A stretch of 64,000 nucleotides of DNA, taken from the NCBI GenBank assembly GCA_020633235.1, contig JACKEA010000002.1, forward strand, positions 992,001 to 1,056,000, given 5' to 3'. Below are positions 37,057 through 45,748 of this stretch, in pieces. The translations under genes were made by a program, and so were the position numbers. This DNA is from Polyangiaceae bacterium (GTDB taxonomy: Bacteria; Myxococcota_A; Polyangia; Polyangiales; Polyangiaceae). The notes under the pieces were generated by a model, which worked only from the letters and a program-made list of their open reading frames with translations, was not told the origin of the DNA and did no database searches. Each line of letters opens with the position of its first letter. The stretch's first letter is position 1.

Positions 37057-38979
37057 ATGCGGAATCGAACGAGCCTCGGGCTCGCCCTCGCGCTCCTGCT
37101 CGGCGCCGTGAACGGTTGGGCCACCCCCATCCCACGCTTCGAGACTCTGGTCGCGCATCGCTCCTTGCCGAAGTCCCCGCTGTTGCCGAAGCCCGTTTCG
37201 GCGCCGCCCTTTGCCAGCACCAAGATCACACGCATCGACACGACGCTTCACCTGGCTCCGGACACCGGCGTGGTCGACGGCCACGTAGAGGTGGAGCTTT
37301 CGTCCTTGGGGACCACCTCCCAGATTGCGTTGCTGCTCGACTCCGGGCTCTCCGTGAGCACGGCCACGGCCTCTGGCAAGAGCGTGACGGTCCAGAACAC
37401 CCCGACGCAAGGCTACGACTACGCGACCCTCGGCATCACTCCGACCGTCGGCAGCGGCGAGTCGCTGGTCATCAGTGCGGACTACTCTGGAACGCTCGCG
37501 TGCAAGAACCAGGGCTGCAAGATGGGGGCGCCCCTTGGCTTCTTGCTCGAGAACGCCGCCATCCCCAGCGTCATCGATCAGGACGGCATCGGAGGCTACA
37601 ACGCCTGGGGCGCCAGCCGCACCCTGACCATCAGCGTACCCACGGGAACGGACGTCGTGGCCAGCGGGGACCTCTCGGGCACGTCGCAAGCGAATGGCGA
37701 ATCCACGACGGTGTGGAAGATCCCGGGTTACCCGAGCTACGGCGGCAACGTGGTGATGTTCGGACAGCTCTCTACCGTTACGGTGAGCGGGGCGAGCCCG
37801 AAGTCCGACGTGTACGCCGTCTCCAGCAGCCCGAAATACGCAACCGACATGGCCGGCTGGATGACCGACATCCTGCCCTTCCTCGACGATCAAGCGGGCC
37901 AAGCGTTGCCCTATCAAGAGCTGAAGGTGTTCAAGCTCCCCCTCGGCTGGCTCGACATCTTCCGCGGAACCGCCGGCTACGGTCTCACCCTGCTGAGTGA
38001 GGACTACGCGGGCCCGAGCGATGCCTACTTCGAGGAAACCCTGGCCCACGAGAACGCCCACCAGTGGTGGGGCGTGCTGGTTTCCCCTTCCGACATTCGC
38101 AACACCCGCTGGCTGGTGGAGGGCCTCGCGACGCTGAGCCAGATCGACTACTCGGCGGAGCACCTCAACACCGTGGGCAGCCGCGAAGAGTATCTCGCTC
38201 GGCGATATCGAGAACACTGGCTCACGGTCCACTACCTGGGCGACCCAAGCCTGCCGCTGGTGGTCCAGAACCCCTCCAGCATCCCGCAGGACAGCATCCA
38301 GAACACGCTGTGGGCGTACATCCGCTCGTCCGCGATGCTCGAGCACTTGCGGGTGCTCGTGGGCGACGACGTGTTCAAGACGACGCTTCGGAGCTGGGCA
38401 AAGACCTGCAGCCAGCAGTTCTGTGACACCGCCGACTTCTTGAACGTGATCCAGACCACCAGCGGTCAGGATCTGTCGAAGGTCTTCTCGCAGTACGTGT
38501 GGGACGGCACGGCAGTGGAACCCCGCTTCTCCTTCACCCAGGCTGAAGGAGAGAAGCCGGTGGTGACGACGGAGGGCATCGACGGCCAAACGCTCAGCCT
38601 GCGGCTCCAGGTCACGCTTCGCACCGGCGAGGTGAAAGAGATGCTGGTCACCTTCGAGGGCAGCACGCCGGTCGAGCTCGACGTCACCGAGCCGGTGCTC
38701 CGCGTTCGCCCCAATCCCCTCCACGACGGCTTCGTGTGGAGCCGCTCCGCTCAGCCGGGCGACCAGGACTTCGATGGCGAGGTGGACGGTTTCGACGTGA
38801 TCCACTGCGCACGCCAGCTGGGCAAGGTCGCTCAGCCGAGCCAGCCGGGCGGCGAAGGCGTCTGGGCCCTGGACCTCGATTTCGATCCTCGATCCGACGC
38901 CAACGACGACGGCACCATCGACGAATCGGATCTGTCCGCCGTGACGGATCTGTTCGGCACCGTGAAAGGAGCCGGCTGA
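37057..38979 (+). CDS. Secreted M1-like metallopeptidase with C-terminal dockerin
   Basis: A 640-residue exported protein (signal peptide about 1-22). A gluzincin zinc site is present: H331-E-x2-H335, with Glu355 in WLVEG as third ligand, one residue further away than the usual M1 spacing. The M1 exopeptidase motif GAMEN is replaced by GTAGYGL, so classic aminopeptidase activity is uncertain. The last ~75 residues hold two EF-hand-like loops, D-Q-D-F-D-G-E-V-D-G-F-D and D-A-N-D-D-G-T-I-D-E-S-D, forming a dockerin. Its stop overlaps the ATG of a cohesin lipoprotein. Confidence 0.85.
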   Translation: MRNRTSLGLALALLLGAVNGWATPIPRFETLVAHRSLPKSPLLPKPVSAPPFASTKITRIDTTLHLAPDTGVVDGHVEVELSSLGTTSQIALLLDSGLSVSTATASGKSVTVQNTPTQGYDYATLGITPTVGSGESLVISADYSGTLACKNQGCKMGAPLGFLLENAAIPSVIDQDGIGGYNAWGASRTLTISVPTGTDVVASGDLSGTSQANGESTTVWKIPGYPSYGGNVVMFGQLSTVTVSGASPKSDVYAVSSSPKYATDMAGWMTDILPFLDDQAGQALPYQELKVFKLPLGWLDIFRGTAGYGLTLLSEDYAGPSDAYFEETLAHENAHQWWGVLVSPSDIRNTRWLVEGLATLSQIDYSAEHLNTVGSREEYLARRYREHWLTVHYLGDPSLPLVVQNPSSIPQDSIQNTLWAYIRSSAMLEHLRVLVGDDVFKTTLRSWAKTCSQQFCDTADFLNVIQTTSGQDLSKVFSQYVWDGTAVEPRFSFTQAEGEKPVVTTEGIDGQTLSLRLQVTLRTGEVKEMLVTFEGSTPVELDVTEPVLRVRPNPLHDGFVWSRSAQPGDQDFDGEVDGFDVIHCARQLGKVAQPSQPGGEGVWALDLDFDPRSDANDDGTIDESDLSAVTDLFGTVKGAG

Positions 38980-39512
38980 TGACACGCTTCGCGGTGACTC
39001 TGGTCTCCTTGCTCCTGCTGCTGGGCTGCTCTTCCTCGGACGGGGGAGGCGGCAGCACGCCCAAGCCGTCGAGCATCGTCTTCGTCGCAGACGCCGCCCC
39101 GAGCGGCGCGAGCGTCACGCTGCGCGAAAAATCCCTGACGGACGGCGAGCTGGTGTTGGAGGTCGTGGCGAAGGGTGTGAGCGACGTCTACGGCGTCGCC
39201 TTTCGCCTGAGCTACGACCCTGCCGTCGCGCAGCTGGCGAGCTTGGAGCCCGGCGCGCTGTGGGGCAGCCCCGCTCCCATCGCCATGGCCTCGGAGAAGA
39301 CCCCCGGTCTTCTGGTCGCCGTGGTCAGCGAGCGGGGCAGCGCCAAAGGCCTGGTCGCAGACGACGCCGTGGTCGCCACCGTCACTCTGAAGCTCACTCA
39401 GGCGGCGGAGACGCCCATCAGCTTCGTGAGCTATCGAAGCGGAGTCGTCGGCTCCGATGGCGAGCGCGCCGCCGGCGTGAGCTTCGCCGGTGGCGCCCTC
39501 GTGAAGCAGTGA
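38979..39512 (+). CDS. Cohesin-domain lipoprotein
   Basis: A 177-residue lipoprotein (lipobox LLLGC, Cys17) with a short Gly/Ser linker and one cohesin-like beta domain (about 38-170). Cohesin signatures are visible: LEVVAKGVSDVYGVAFRLSY, then DPAVAQLASLEPG, and a late VVATVTLKL strand. Its start overlaps the stop of the dockerin-bearing peptidase (TGATG). The simplest reading is that it tethers the peptidase to the cell surface through cohesin-dockerin binding (inference). Confidence 0.8.
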   Translation: MTRFAVTLVSLLLLLGCSSSDGGGGSTPKPSSIVFVADAAPSGASVTLREKSLTDGELVLEVVAKGVSDVYGVAFRLSYDPAVAQLASLEPGALWGSPAPIAMASEKTPGLLVAVVSERGSAKGLVADDAVVATVTLKLTQAAETPISFVSYRSGVVGSDGERAAGVSFAGGALVKQ

Positions 39513-39573
39513 ATCCACACGGTTTTCGCGGGGAACAATTGCTTCTTGGGCCAGGCCATACGATAGAAGAACC

Positions 39574-40095
39574 ATGATTCAGCTCCAGCCGAAGACCCTT
39601 CAGCGCATTCGTGATCACCTCCTGGATGTCGGTCAGCCGCCCAGTGTGCATTTCATGCGCGTGGCCGCAGATGACGATCCGTTTGCGGGAGATCCCGATG
39701 GCAAGGCGCGCTTCGAGGCGTTGTTCGAGGCCATGTATCTGATGGTCGTGGTGGATGGCGAGGTCGCGGACAGCGAGCGCGAGGTGTTGCGTGGCGCCGT
39801 GCGTGGGCTCACGGATGGTTCCGTCCGAACACACCACATTCAGAAGCTGTTCGAGAAGTGCGACGAGCTCGTCAAGCAGGGCATCGACAAGCGCATTGCT
39901 GCCATTGCCCCGACCCTGAAGGAAGATCCGGCGCTGAGCGAAGCGGCGTTCTCGCTCGCCTCCGCCATCGCCTTCGCCGACAGCGAGATCAAGGACGAGG
40001 AGAACGACCTCATCAACGAGCTCGCCGGGGCCTTGGACATCGACGGGGATCGCGCCGAGGAGCTGTTGAACCAGCTCGAAGCCGACTCCGAGTGA
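39574..40095 (+). CDS. TerB-like acidic helical protein
   Basis: A 173-residue soluble protein. The pattern FEAMYLMVVVDGEVADSEREVL followed later by ASAIAFADSEIKDEENDLINELA matches the paired acidic helices of TerB/tellurite-resistance-type domains, which bind metal. No membrane segment. Stand-alone gene; function in this class is poorly defined. Confidence 0.75.
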   Translation: MIQLQPKTLQRIRDHLLDVGQPPSVHFMRVAADDDPFAGDPDGKARFEALFEAMYLMVVVDGEVADSEREVLRGAVRGLTDGSVRTHHIQKLFEKCDELVKQGIDKRIAAIAPTLKEDPALSEAAFSLASAIAFADSEIKDEENDLINELAGALDIDGDRAEELLNQLEADSE

Positions 40096-40214
40096 GCTCG
40101 CTGTCACACTGACACGGCCCGCGGCGTCCTCCGCCAGCCTGACGCTGTCGCGACGCCGCAGGGCCCAATTCCTCGCGCGAGGCCCGAGGCACGACCATTG
40201 CTGAGCGGGCGGGG

Positions 40215-40964
40215 ATGGAACCCTCCCGTGAATCGAGGCTGGCGGGTGTGCTGCTCGGAACCGCCGTAGGTGACGCCCTCGGGCTTCCCTACGAAGGCAT
40301 GTCGCGACGCCGGGTGCAGCGGCTGCGTGCGCCCCTGCTCGGCGTGTATGCGCGTGACGACGTCCAGCTCCGCGCCCTGGTTCGCGCGTCGACCCGCGTC
40401 ACTCACACCGATCCCCGCGCCGAGAGCGGTGCCCTGGCCATCGCCCTCGCCGCCCATCGCGCTCCGCTCACGTTGGACCCTGGAGCCCGACTCCTCGAAG
40501 TGGCGGCGTCATCGGAGGATCGCATGGGCGACCTCCTCCGGCGCGCCGCGGCACACATCGACTCCCCGCAGGGCCTCGCTGCGGCGTTCGAATGCCAGCG
40601 CGGCGTGTCCGGATTCGTCGATCACACGGTGCCCGTCGCCCTCGGCTGCTGGGCCAGAAACCCACGAGATCTCCGCGCGGCGCTCACCGAGGTCGTCTCT
40701 CTGGGCGGCGACACCGACACCACCGCCGCGATCGTGGGCGGCCTCGTGGGTGCCCATGGGGGTCGAAGCGCAGTGGAGGGCGAGTGGCTCGACGGACTGC
40801 GCGAATGGCCGCGGAGCGTGGCCTGGATGGACCGGTTGGCGCGCGCGCTGGCCCGGGGCGAGGCGCCCCCGACGCTGCCGACGCTGGCAATCCTGGGACG
40901 AAACGCGGTGTTCCTCGCCCTGGTGTACGGGCTCATCCTGCGCCGGCTGTTGCCGCCGTACTGA
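40215..40964 (+). CDS. ADP-ribosylglycohydrolase-like protein with internal deletion
   Basis: A 249-residue member of the ADP-ribosylglycohydrolase fold. The N-terminal GTAVGDALGLPYEG block and the C-terminal metal-binding LGGDTDTTAAIVGG block are present, as is STRVTHTDPRAE. The segment between them that should carry the S/T-D-D-T metal ligands and the GNG-x-MR block is missing: sequence jumps from RRVQRLRAP (about residue 40) straight to LLGVYARDDVQL. About 80 residues are lost in frame. It may be inactive or merely nucleotide-binding. The C-terminus adds a hydrophobic segment. Confidence 0.75.
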   Translation: MEPSRESRLAGVLLGTAVGDALGLPYEGMSRRRVQRLRAPLLGVYARDDVQLRALVRASTRVTHTDPRAESGALAIALAAHRAPLTLDPGARLLEVAASSEDRMGDLLRRAAAHIDSPQGLAAAFECQRGVSGFVDHTVPVALGCWARNPRDLRAALTEVVSLGGDTDTTAAIVGGLVGAHGGRSAVEGEWLDGLREWPRSVAWMDRLARALARGEAPPTLPTLAILGRNAVFLALVYGLILRRLLPPY

Positions 40965-40968
40965 GCGC

Positions 40969-41586
40969 TCAGCTACCGAGCAGCGTGAACTCGCCGGCCT
41001 CTGCGTCGTAGTCGTACACCTCTCCGCGGGCGATGTGGAACACCCAGCCGGAGAGCAGCAGCTTGCCCTGAGTCAGCTTGTCGTTCACGAACGGGAGCGC
41101 CCGGAGATTCTCGAGGGACGCGAGGACGTTCTCCTGGGTGGCCGCCGTCAGCCGCGCCTCCGGGCTCAGGTGGCCGTACTTCTCTTGAATGATGGTCCGC
41201 ACCGAGCCCGTCTGCGAGAGCCAGCGCTTGACGAAGGGCAGGTTCTCCATCTGCTCCGGATTCAGCAACGCTTGCATGGCCCCGCACTGCGTGTGACCGC
41301 ACACGATCACGTTCTCCACCCCGAGCACCTCCACCGCGTACTCGATGGCCGCCGCCGTACCGCCCGGCAGCTCCGCCTTGGGAACCACGTTGCCCACGTT
41401 GCGCACCATGAACAGCTCACCAGGAGCTGCGTTCGTGATCAGGTTGGGCACGACGCGCGAATCCGAACAGGTGATGAACAGCGTTTCCGGCTTCTGGCCA
41501 GCGGTGGCGAGCTGCTCGAACAACTGGCGATGGGAAGCGAAGAAACCGTGTTGGAAGGAGTGGATGCCTTTGACCAGCTTCTGCAT
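40969..41586 (-). CDS. Beta-class carbonic anhydrase
   Basis: A 205-residue zinc enzyme converting CO2 and bicarbonate. Zinc ligands and partners are all present: C40-S-D42-S-R44 and H98-T-Q-C101-GAM. ATG 41586 was chosen; a longer in-frame opening to 41964 reads antisense through the neighbouring gene. Bicarbonate it makes is the substrate of the PEP carboxylase encoded at 10742. It diverges from the enoyl-reductase-like gene across 76 bp. Confidence 0.95.
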   Translation of the reverse strand: MQKLVKGIHSFQHGFFASHRQLFEQLATAGQKPETLFITCSDSRVVPNLITNAAPGELFMVRNVGNVVPKAELPGGTAAAIEYAVEVLGVENVIVCGHTQCGAMQALLNPEQMENLPFVKRWLSQTGSVRTIIQEKYGHLSPEARLTAATQENVLASLENLRALPFVNDKLTQGKLLLSGWVFHIARGEVYDYDAEAGEFTLLGS

Positions 41587-41662
41587 CGCGCGGAAACCTA
41601 GTGCTGCATCGCCTCGGTCGCAATGCGCTGACAATCGCGGTAAATGCTCTAAGCTCGCGGCC

Positions 41663-42946
41663 ATGTCCGAAAACGGCAGCTCCCGTCTCCGCGTGCGCGA
41701 TCGCTCTCGTCCGCTGGACGTGATCCTCTGGGGCGCAACGGGTTTCACCGGCCAGCTCGTCGCGGAGTACCTGCTGGAGGCCACCCGGGGCGGGGACCTG
41801 CGCTGGGCCCTCGCCGGCCGCAGCGAAGACAAGCTGCGACGGGTCAGAGACGATCTCGCCAAGATCGATCCTCGGGCGGCGGAGCTTCCGATCCGTCTGG
41901 GGGACAGCCACGACGCGACGGCGCTGTCGAAGCTGGCCGCCGAGGCCAGCGTGATCTGCTCCACCGTCGGCCCCTACGCGCGCTACGGCGGACCGCTGGT
42001 CGCCGCCTGCGTGGAGCACGGCACCGACTACTGCGACCTGGCCGGAGAGACGCAGTGGATCCGCCGCATGATCGACGCGCACCACGAAGAAGCGCAGCGC
42101 ACGGGCGCGCGCATCGTCCCCTGCTGCGGCTTCGACTCCATCCCGTCGGACGTGGGCACCTTCATGCTGCAAGAGCACGCTCTCGCGGAGCACGGCGCGC
42201 CGTGTAGCGAGATCAAGTTCTTCGCCGGCAGAAGCCGCGGGAGCGCCAGCGGCGGCACCATCCAGAGCATCTTCAACCTGGTGGACGAAGCCAAGCGTGA
42301 CCGCAGCGTGCTCTCCGCCATCGGCAACCCCTACGCCCTCAATCCCGAGGGCGAACGCCGCGGGCCGGACCGCTCGGACCAGAAGGGCGTTCGTTTCGAC
42401 CCGGATCTGGGCGAGTGGACGGGACCCTTCGTGATGGCTGCCATCAACACGCGGGTGGTCCGGCGGAGCAACGCGCTCCTCGACTACCGCTACGGCAAGG
42501 ACTTCCGCTACTCCGAGGTCGCAGCCTTCGGAGCCGGGCCCCGCGGCGCGCTGCGGGCCAGCGGCATGGCTGCCGGCCTTTCCGCGTTCTTGGCTGCAGC
42601 TGCTGTTGGTCCGGCGCGGAACCTCCTCGCGCGTCGCCTCCCGTCCCCCGGGGAAGGTCCGGACCGCGAGGCCCGCGAGCGCGGCTTCTTCATCGTGCAC
42701 CTCGTGGGCAAGGGACACGACGCCCAAGGCAAGCCGTTCGAGCTCCGCGGTCGCGTTGAAGGCAAGCGGGATCCGGGCTACGGCGAGACGGCGAAGATGC
42801 TTGGCGAGTCCGCGTTGTGTCTCGCCGTGGACGGCGCGTCCCTCGACGCAGCCGGCGGTCTCCTCACTCCGGCCGCCACCATGGGCCAGCGCCTACTGGA
42901 ACGCCTGCGCGCCGCAGACATGGTCTTCGAAGTGCGCGCGGTGTGA
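41663..42946 (+). CDS. Saccharopine-dehydrogenase-like / trans-acting enoyl reductase family protein
   Basis: A 427-residue oxidoreductase. The N-terminal Rossmann motif LWGATGFTGQLVAEYL and the family blocks STVGPYARYGGPLV, HGTDYCDLAGE and PCCGFDSIPSDVG identify the trans-acting enoyl reductase/saccharopine dehydrogenase family; mycobacterial relatives act in lipid synthesis. A hydrophobic stretch (about 302-325) may touch the membrane. Codons at 42603-42623 coincide with a full copy of the dispersed repeat and read AVGPARN without breaking the frame. Confidence 0.88.
   Translation: MSENGSSRLRVRDRSRPLDVILWGATGFTGQLVAEYLLEATRGGDLRWALAGRSEDKLRRVRDDLAKIDPRAAELPIRLGDSHDATALSKLAAEASVICSTVGPYARYGGPLVAACVEHGTDYCDLAGETQWIRRMIDAHHEEAQRTGARIVPCCGFDSIPSDVGTFMLQEHALAEHGAPCSEIKFFAGRSRGSASGGTIQSIFNLVDEAKRDRSVLSAIGNPYALNPEGERRGPDRSDQKGVRFDPDLGEWTGPFVMAAINTRVVRRSNALLDYRYGKDFRYSEVAAFGAGPRGALRASGMAAGLSAFLAAAAVGPARNLLARRLPSPGEGPDREARERGFFIVHLVGKGHDAQGKPFELRGRVEGKRDPGYGETAKMLGESALCLAVDGASLDAAGGLLTPAATMGQRLLERLRAADMVFEVRAV
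42603..42623. repeat. Dispersed repeat inside a coding sequence (consensus copy)
   Basis: TGTTGGTCCGGCGCGGAACC (42604-42623) lies within the enoyl-reductase-like gene. It is identical over 20 bp to the intergenic copy at 34645-34664. Confidence 0.7.
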
Positions 42947-42949
42947 ACG

Positions 42950-44257
42950 TCAGTCTCGAGGCAGGCGGACCGCGACGGTCTTCGAACCGCCGCTCGCCAC
43001 GCTCACGGAGCGCGCCACGCGACCGCCGGGACCGATGAACACGACGCTGTGATTGCCGGCCTTCACGCGCACCGAGAGCTTCGGCGTGGAGCCCAGCGGC
43101 CGGCCGTCGAGCACGACCTTCGAGATCGGGATCGAGTTCAGGCTCAGGGTGGCCCACGCCGTTGCCGGTGCGGCGGGCGCACCGGCAACGGCGCGGGCTT
43201 CTGGCGCCGCCGGTGCTTCCGGGGCCGGAAGCACCGGCAGCTCCGACAGCGGCGATGGGCGCGTCGGCCGGTTGCGCCAGCGCCATGGCGCGCGCAACCG
43301 GCGCCGCGGCCATTTCCGGCGCGCCGATCACGAGCGTCGAGGGCGGCGCGCCGTCGGACGCGAAGCGCACCAGGCCAACGACGAACACGGCGCCCACGAC
43401 GATGGCGGCGACCGCGCCCAGGTAGTCGCGCAGCATGCCACGCCCCGCGTGTTCCCCGACCTCGGCCAGCGGGAGCACTCGCGTCACCTCGACCGGCGGC
43501 GCGCTGTGTCGCCCCGGCAGGGTGGGCATGCTGGGGCGCGGCGCAGGCGGCAGCGTCGAGATCGCAACGGGAGCTCGCCGCGCGGAGGCCGGCGGCGCCA
43601 TCGGCGGCGCCGGGATCGGCGGCAGGCTCGCCAGGGTCGGCGCGCGGGGCGGCGCCGGGATCGGCGGCAGGCTCGCAGCCGCGTGGGGCGGCGCCGGATC
43701 GGCGGCAGGCTCGCAGCCGCGCGGGGCGGCGTCGGGAACGACGGCAAACTCGCGACCGCGCGGGGCGGCGTCGGGATTGGCGGCAAACTCGCGACCGCGC
43801 GGGGCGGCGTCGGGAACGACGGCAAGCTCGTCGGGAACGACGGCAAGCTCGTCGCGCGCGGCGCGGACGCGAAGGGCAGCCGCGGCACGGGCGGCAGCGC
43901 CGCGAAGGACGGCAGCGCGGGCGCCGGCCCCGGATTGATCTGCGCCGTCACTTCCTCGGCGCGGCGTAGTACGTCGAGGGGCAAAAGCTCCACGGACTCC
44001 GTCACCTCCGCCAACCGCGGCGCCACGTCGAGGGGCATCAGCTCCACGGACTCCGTCACCTCCGCCAACGGCGCGACGTCGAGGGGCGTCTGGATCGACG
44101 CCGTCACTTCGTCTCCACCCAGGGCGACGAGCTCGAGGGACGCCGTCATCTCCTCCAGCGGCGGTGGTCCGATGGGGATCAAGGCCGAGCTGGAGAGCTC
44201 GACGGACTCGGTGACTTCGGCCGGGGGCGGGGGCAGGACGCGGACAGAAGCTCCCAT
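42950..44257 (-). pseudogene. PEGA-domain membrane protein with two compensating frameshifts
   Basis: Three consecutive parts of one protein lie in alternating frames. Part one (ATG 44257 to about 43697) has five copies of an EVTESVEL-like motif and Pro-rich ASLPPIPTPP repeats. Part two, shifted, has more of the Pro repeat and a membrane segment (YLGAVAAIVVGAVFVVGLV). Part three, back in the first frame, is a PEGA domain (SIPISKVVLDGRPLGSTPK onward). In the first shift one Pro-repeat unit reads GCCGGATCGG where its siblings read GCCGGGATCGG. The second lies near 43240. It is either a decaying gene or two sequencing errors. Confidence 0.7.
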
Positions 44258-44368
44258 GCCCCGGGACGGAGCACGCGCCGTGCCAACAAAATCCAACGGA
44301 AAAGTACGCAAATCCCGGTGACCGCCCGGACGGGTTCCGGACACCCCGCGGACGCCGTCCGGACGTCG

Positions 44369-45697
44369 TCAGCCCCGGCTGCGGAAGCTCTTGGGGTCCA
44401 TGCGCAGTCGGCGCAACGTCTCGTACAGCACCGAGCGGCTCATCCCCAGGGCGCTGGCGGCCTGCCGCACGTTGCCCCCGGCGTCCGACAGTGCGTGCGC
44501 CACGCGGTTCTTCAACACGTCGTCCTCGGAGCTGGCCTCCGGCGCGGCGCCCCCGAGCACGTAGTGCACGTGGTTCAGATCGATCTCTTCACTGCCCGCC
44601 GTCTGCGCCATCGCGGCCGCGGCGGTGAGCACGTTCTTGAGCTCGCGGATGTTGCCGGGCCAGGTGTGCAGCAACAAACGCTCCAGCGCGCCGAGCCCCA
44701 CCGGATAGCCGCACAGCTGACGACACAAGCGAGGGATGTCTTCCAGGCGCTCTCGGAGCGCCGGCAAGGTGATACGGAGCGCTGCGATACGATGCAGCAG
44801 ATCTCCGCGGAACTCGCCGGACTCCACCATGTCGTCGAGATCGCGATTGGTGGCCGCCACGATGCGCACGTCCACGCGCACCGGGCGATCCTCGCCCACG
44901 GAGCGGACCTCCTGTGTCTCGAGCACACGCAGGAGCTTCGCTTGCACCGCGGCCGGCAGCTCGCCCAGCTCGTCCAAGAACAGCGTGCCTCCGTCCGCGC
45001 TGCGGAACAGACCCTGACGGGCGCCCGACGCGCCGGAAAATGAGCCGCGTGCGTGTCCAAACAGCTCCGAGTCCACGAGCTCCCGCGGGACCGCGGCGCA
45101 GTTGAGGGCAACGAACGCGCCGCGGCGACCACTCTTGTCGTGAAGCGCGCGGGCAACGAGCTCCTTGCCGGTGCCGGTCTCGCCGATGGCGAGCACGGGC
45201 GCCGTGGTGGCGGCGATGGTGTCGATGCGCAGGCGGACGTCGTCCAGGGAAGGCCCGCCCAGGAGCTCGCCCTGCGCACGCTCCTCGCGATGACGCTCGA
45301 ACGGTGTGACGTCACTCACCACTACCAAGAGCGACTTGCCCAAGCGCACGACGGAGCCGAAGTGCGCGAGCGTGCGTCCGGAGCTCAGGCGCTGGCCGTT
45401 GACGTAGGTGCCGTTACGGCTATCGAGGTCCACCACGGCAAGCGCGACGCCGGCGGGCTCGAGGGACGCGTGGCGACGCGAGATGCCCGCATCGGGGATG
45501 ACCAAGTCGGCGCTATCGTCACGCCCCACCACGCACGCGCCGTCGGCACGGTAGGAGTCGAGCACGAGCTCGCCCCGTCGGTACACGCACACCACACCGG
45601 GGACGGGCTTCGACGTGGAGGCGCCGGGGAGCTCGAAGGCGGTCTCCGTGGCTGTTCGATCGCGCATCGACTTCAGGGGCCCGGGCAGGCCATTCAT
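44369..45697 (-). CDS. FHA-domain AAA+ activator with altered sigma-54 loop
   Basis: A 442-residue protein of the enhancer-binding class. FHA domain about 45-125 (SRRH and DSRNGTYVNG), AAA+ domain with Walker A GETGTGKE (172-179) and TLFLDE, and a Fis-type C-terminal HTH (VRQAASALGMSRSVLYETL). The sigma-54 contact loop is GSFSGA (218-223) rather than GAFTGA, so coupling to sigma-54 may be altered. The first Met is at 45697; another is at codon 11. It may regulate the PEGA-protein gene just downstream on the same strand (111-bp gap). Confidence 0.9.
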   Translation of the reverse strand: MNGLPGPLKSMRDRTATETAFELPGASTSKPVPGVVCVYRRGELVLDSYRADGACVVGRDDSADLVIPDAGISRRHASLEPAGVALAVVDLDSRNGTYVNGQRLSSGRTLAHFGSVVRLGKSLLVVVSDVTPFERHREERAQGELLGGPSLDDVRLRIDTIAATTAPVLAIGETGTGKELVARALHDKSGRRGAFVALNCAAVPRELVDSELFGHARGSFSGASGARQGLFRSADGGTLFLDELGELPAAVQAKLLRVLETQEVRSVGEDRPVRVDVRIVAATNRDLDDMVESGEFRGDLLHRIAALRITLPALRERLEDIPRLCRQLCGYPVGLGALERLLLHTWPGNIRELKNVLTAAAAMAQTAGSEEIDLNHVHYVLGGAAPEASSEDDVLKNRVAHALSDAGGNVRQAASALGMSRSVLYETLRRLRMDPKSFRSRG

Positions 45698-45748
45698 CTG
45701 ATCACGTCTTGGCCCGCCGAGCCAGCTTGACGCGATGCATCACGTCGA

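Noticed and set aside
36886..38985. A 699-codon minus-strand frame opposite the peptidase
   Set aside because: The plus strand encodes the peptidase with signal peptide, zinc site and dockerin; the antisense frame has no recognisable features.
44271..44285. Sigma-54-like TGGCAC-N5-GTGC on the minus strand before the PEGA gene
   Set aside because: The -12 element is imperfect and transcription would begin almost at the start codon, leaving no ribosome-binding site.
43053..44321. 422-codon plus-strand frame with Gly/Thr-rich sequence
   Set aside because: It is antisense to the frameshifted PEGA protein. The minus strand shows a membrane segment, PEGA domain and ordered repeats.
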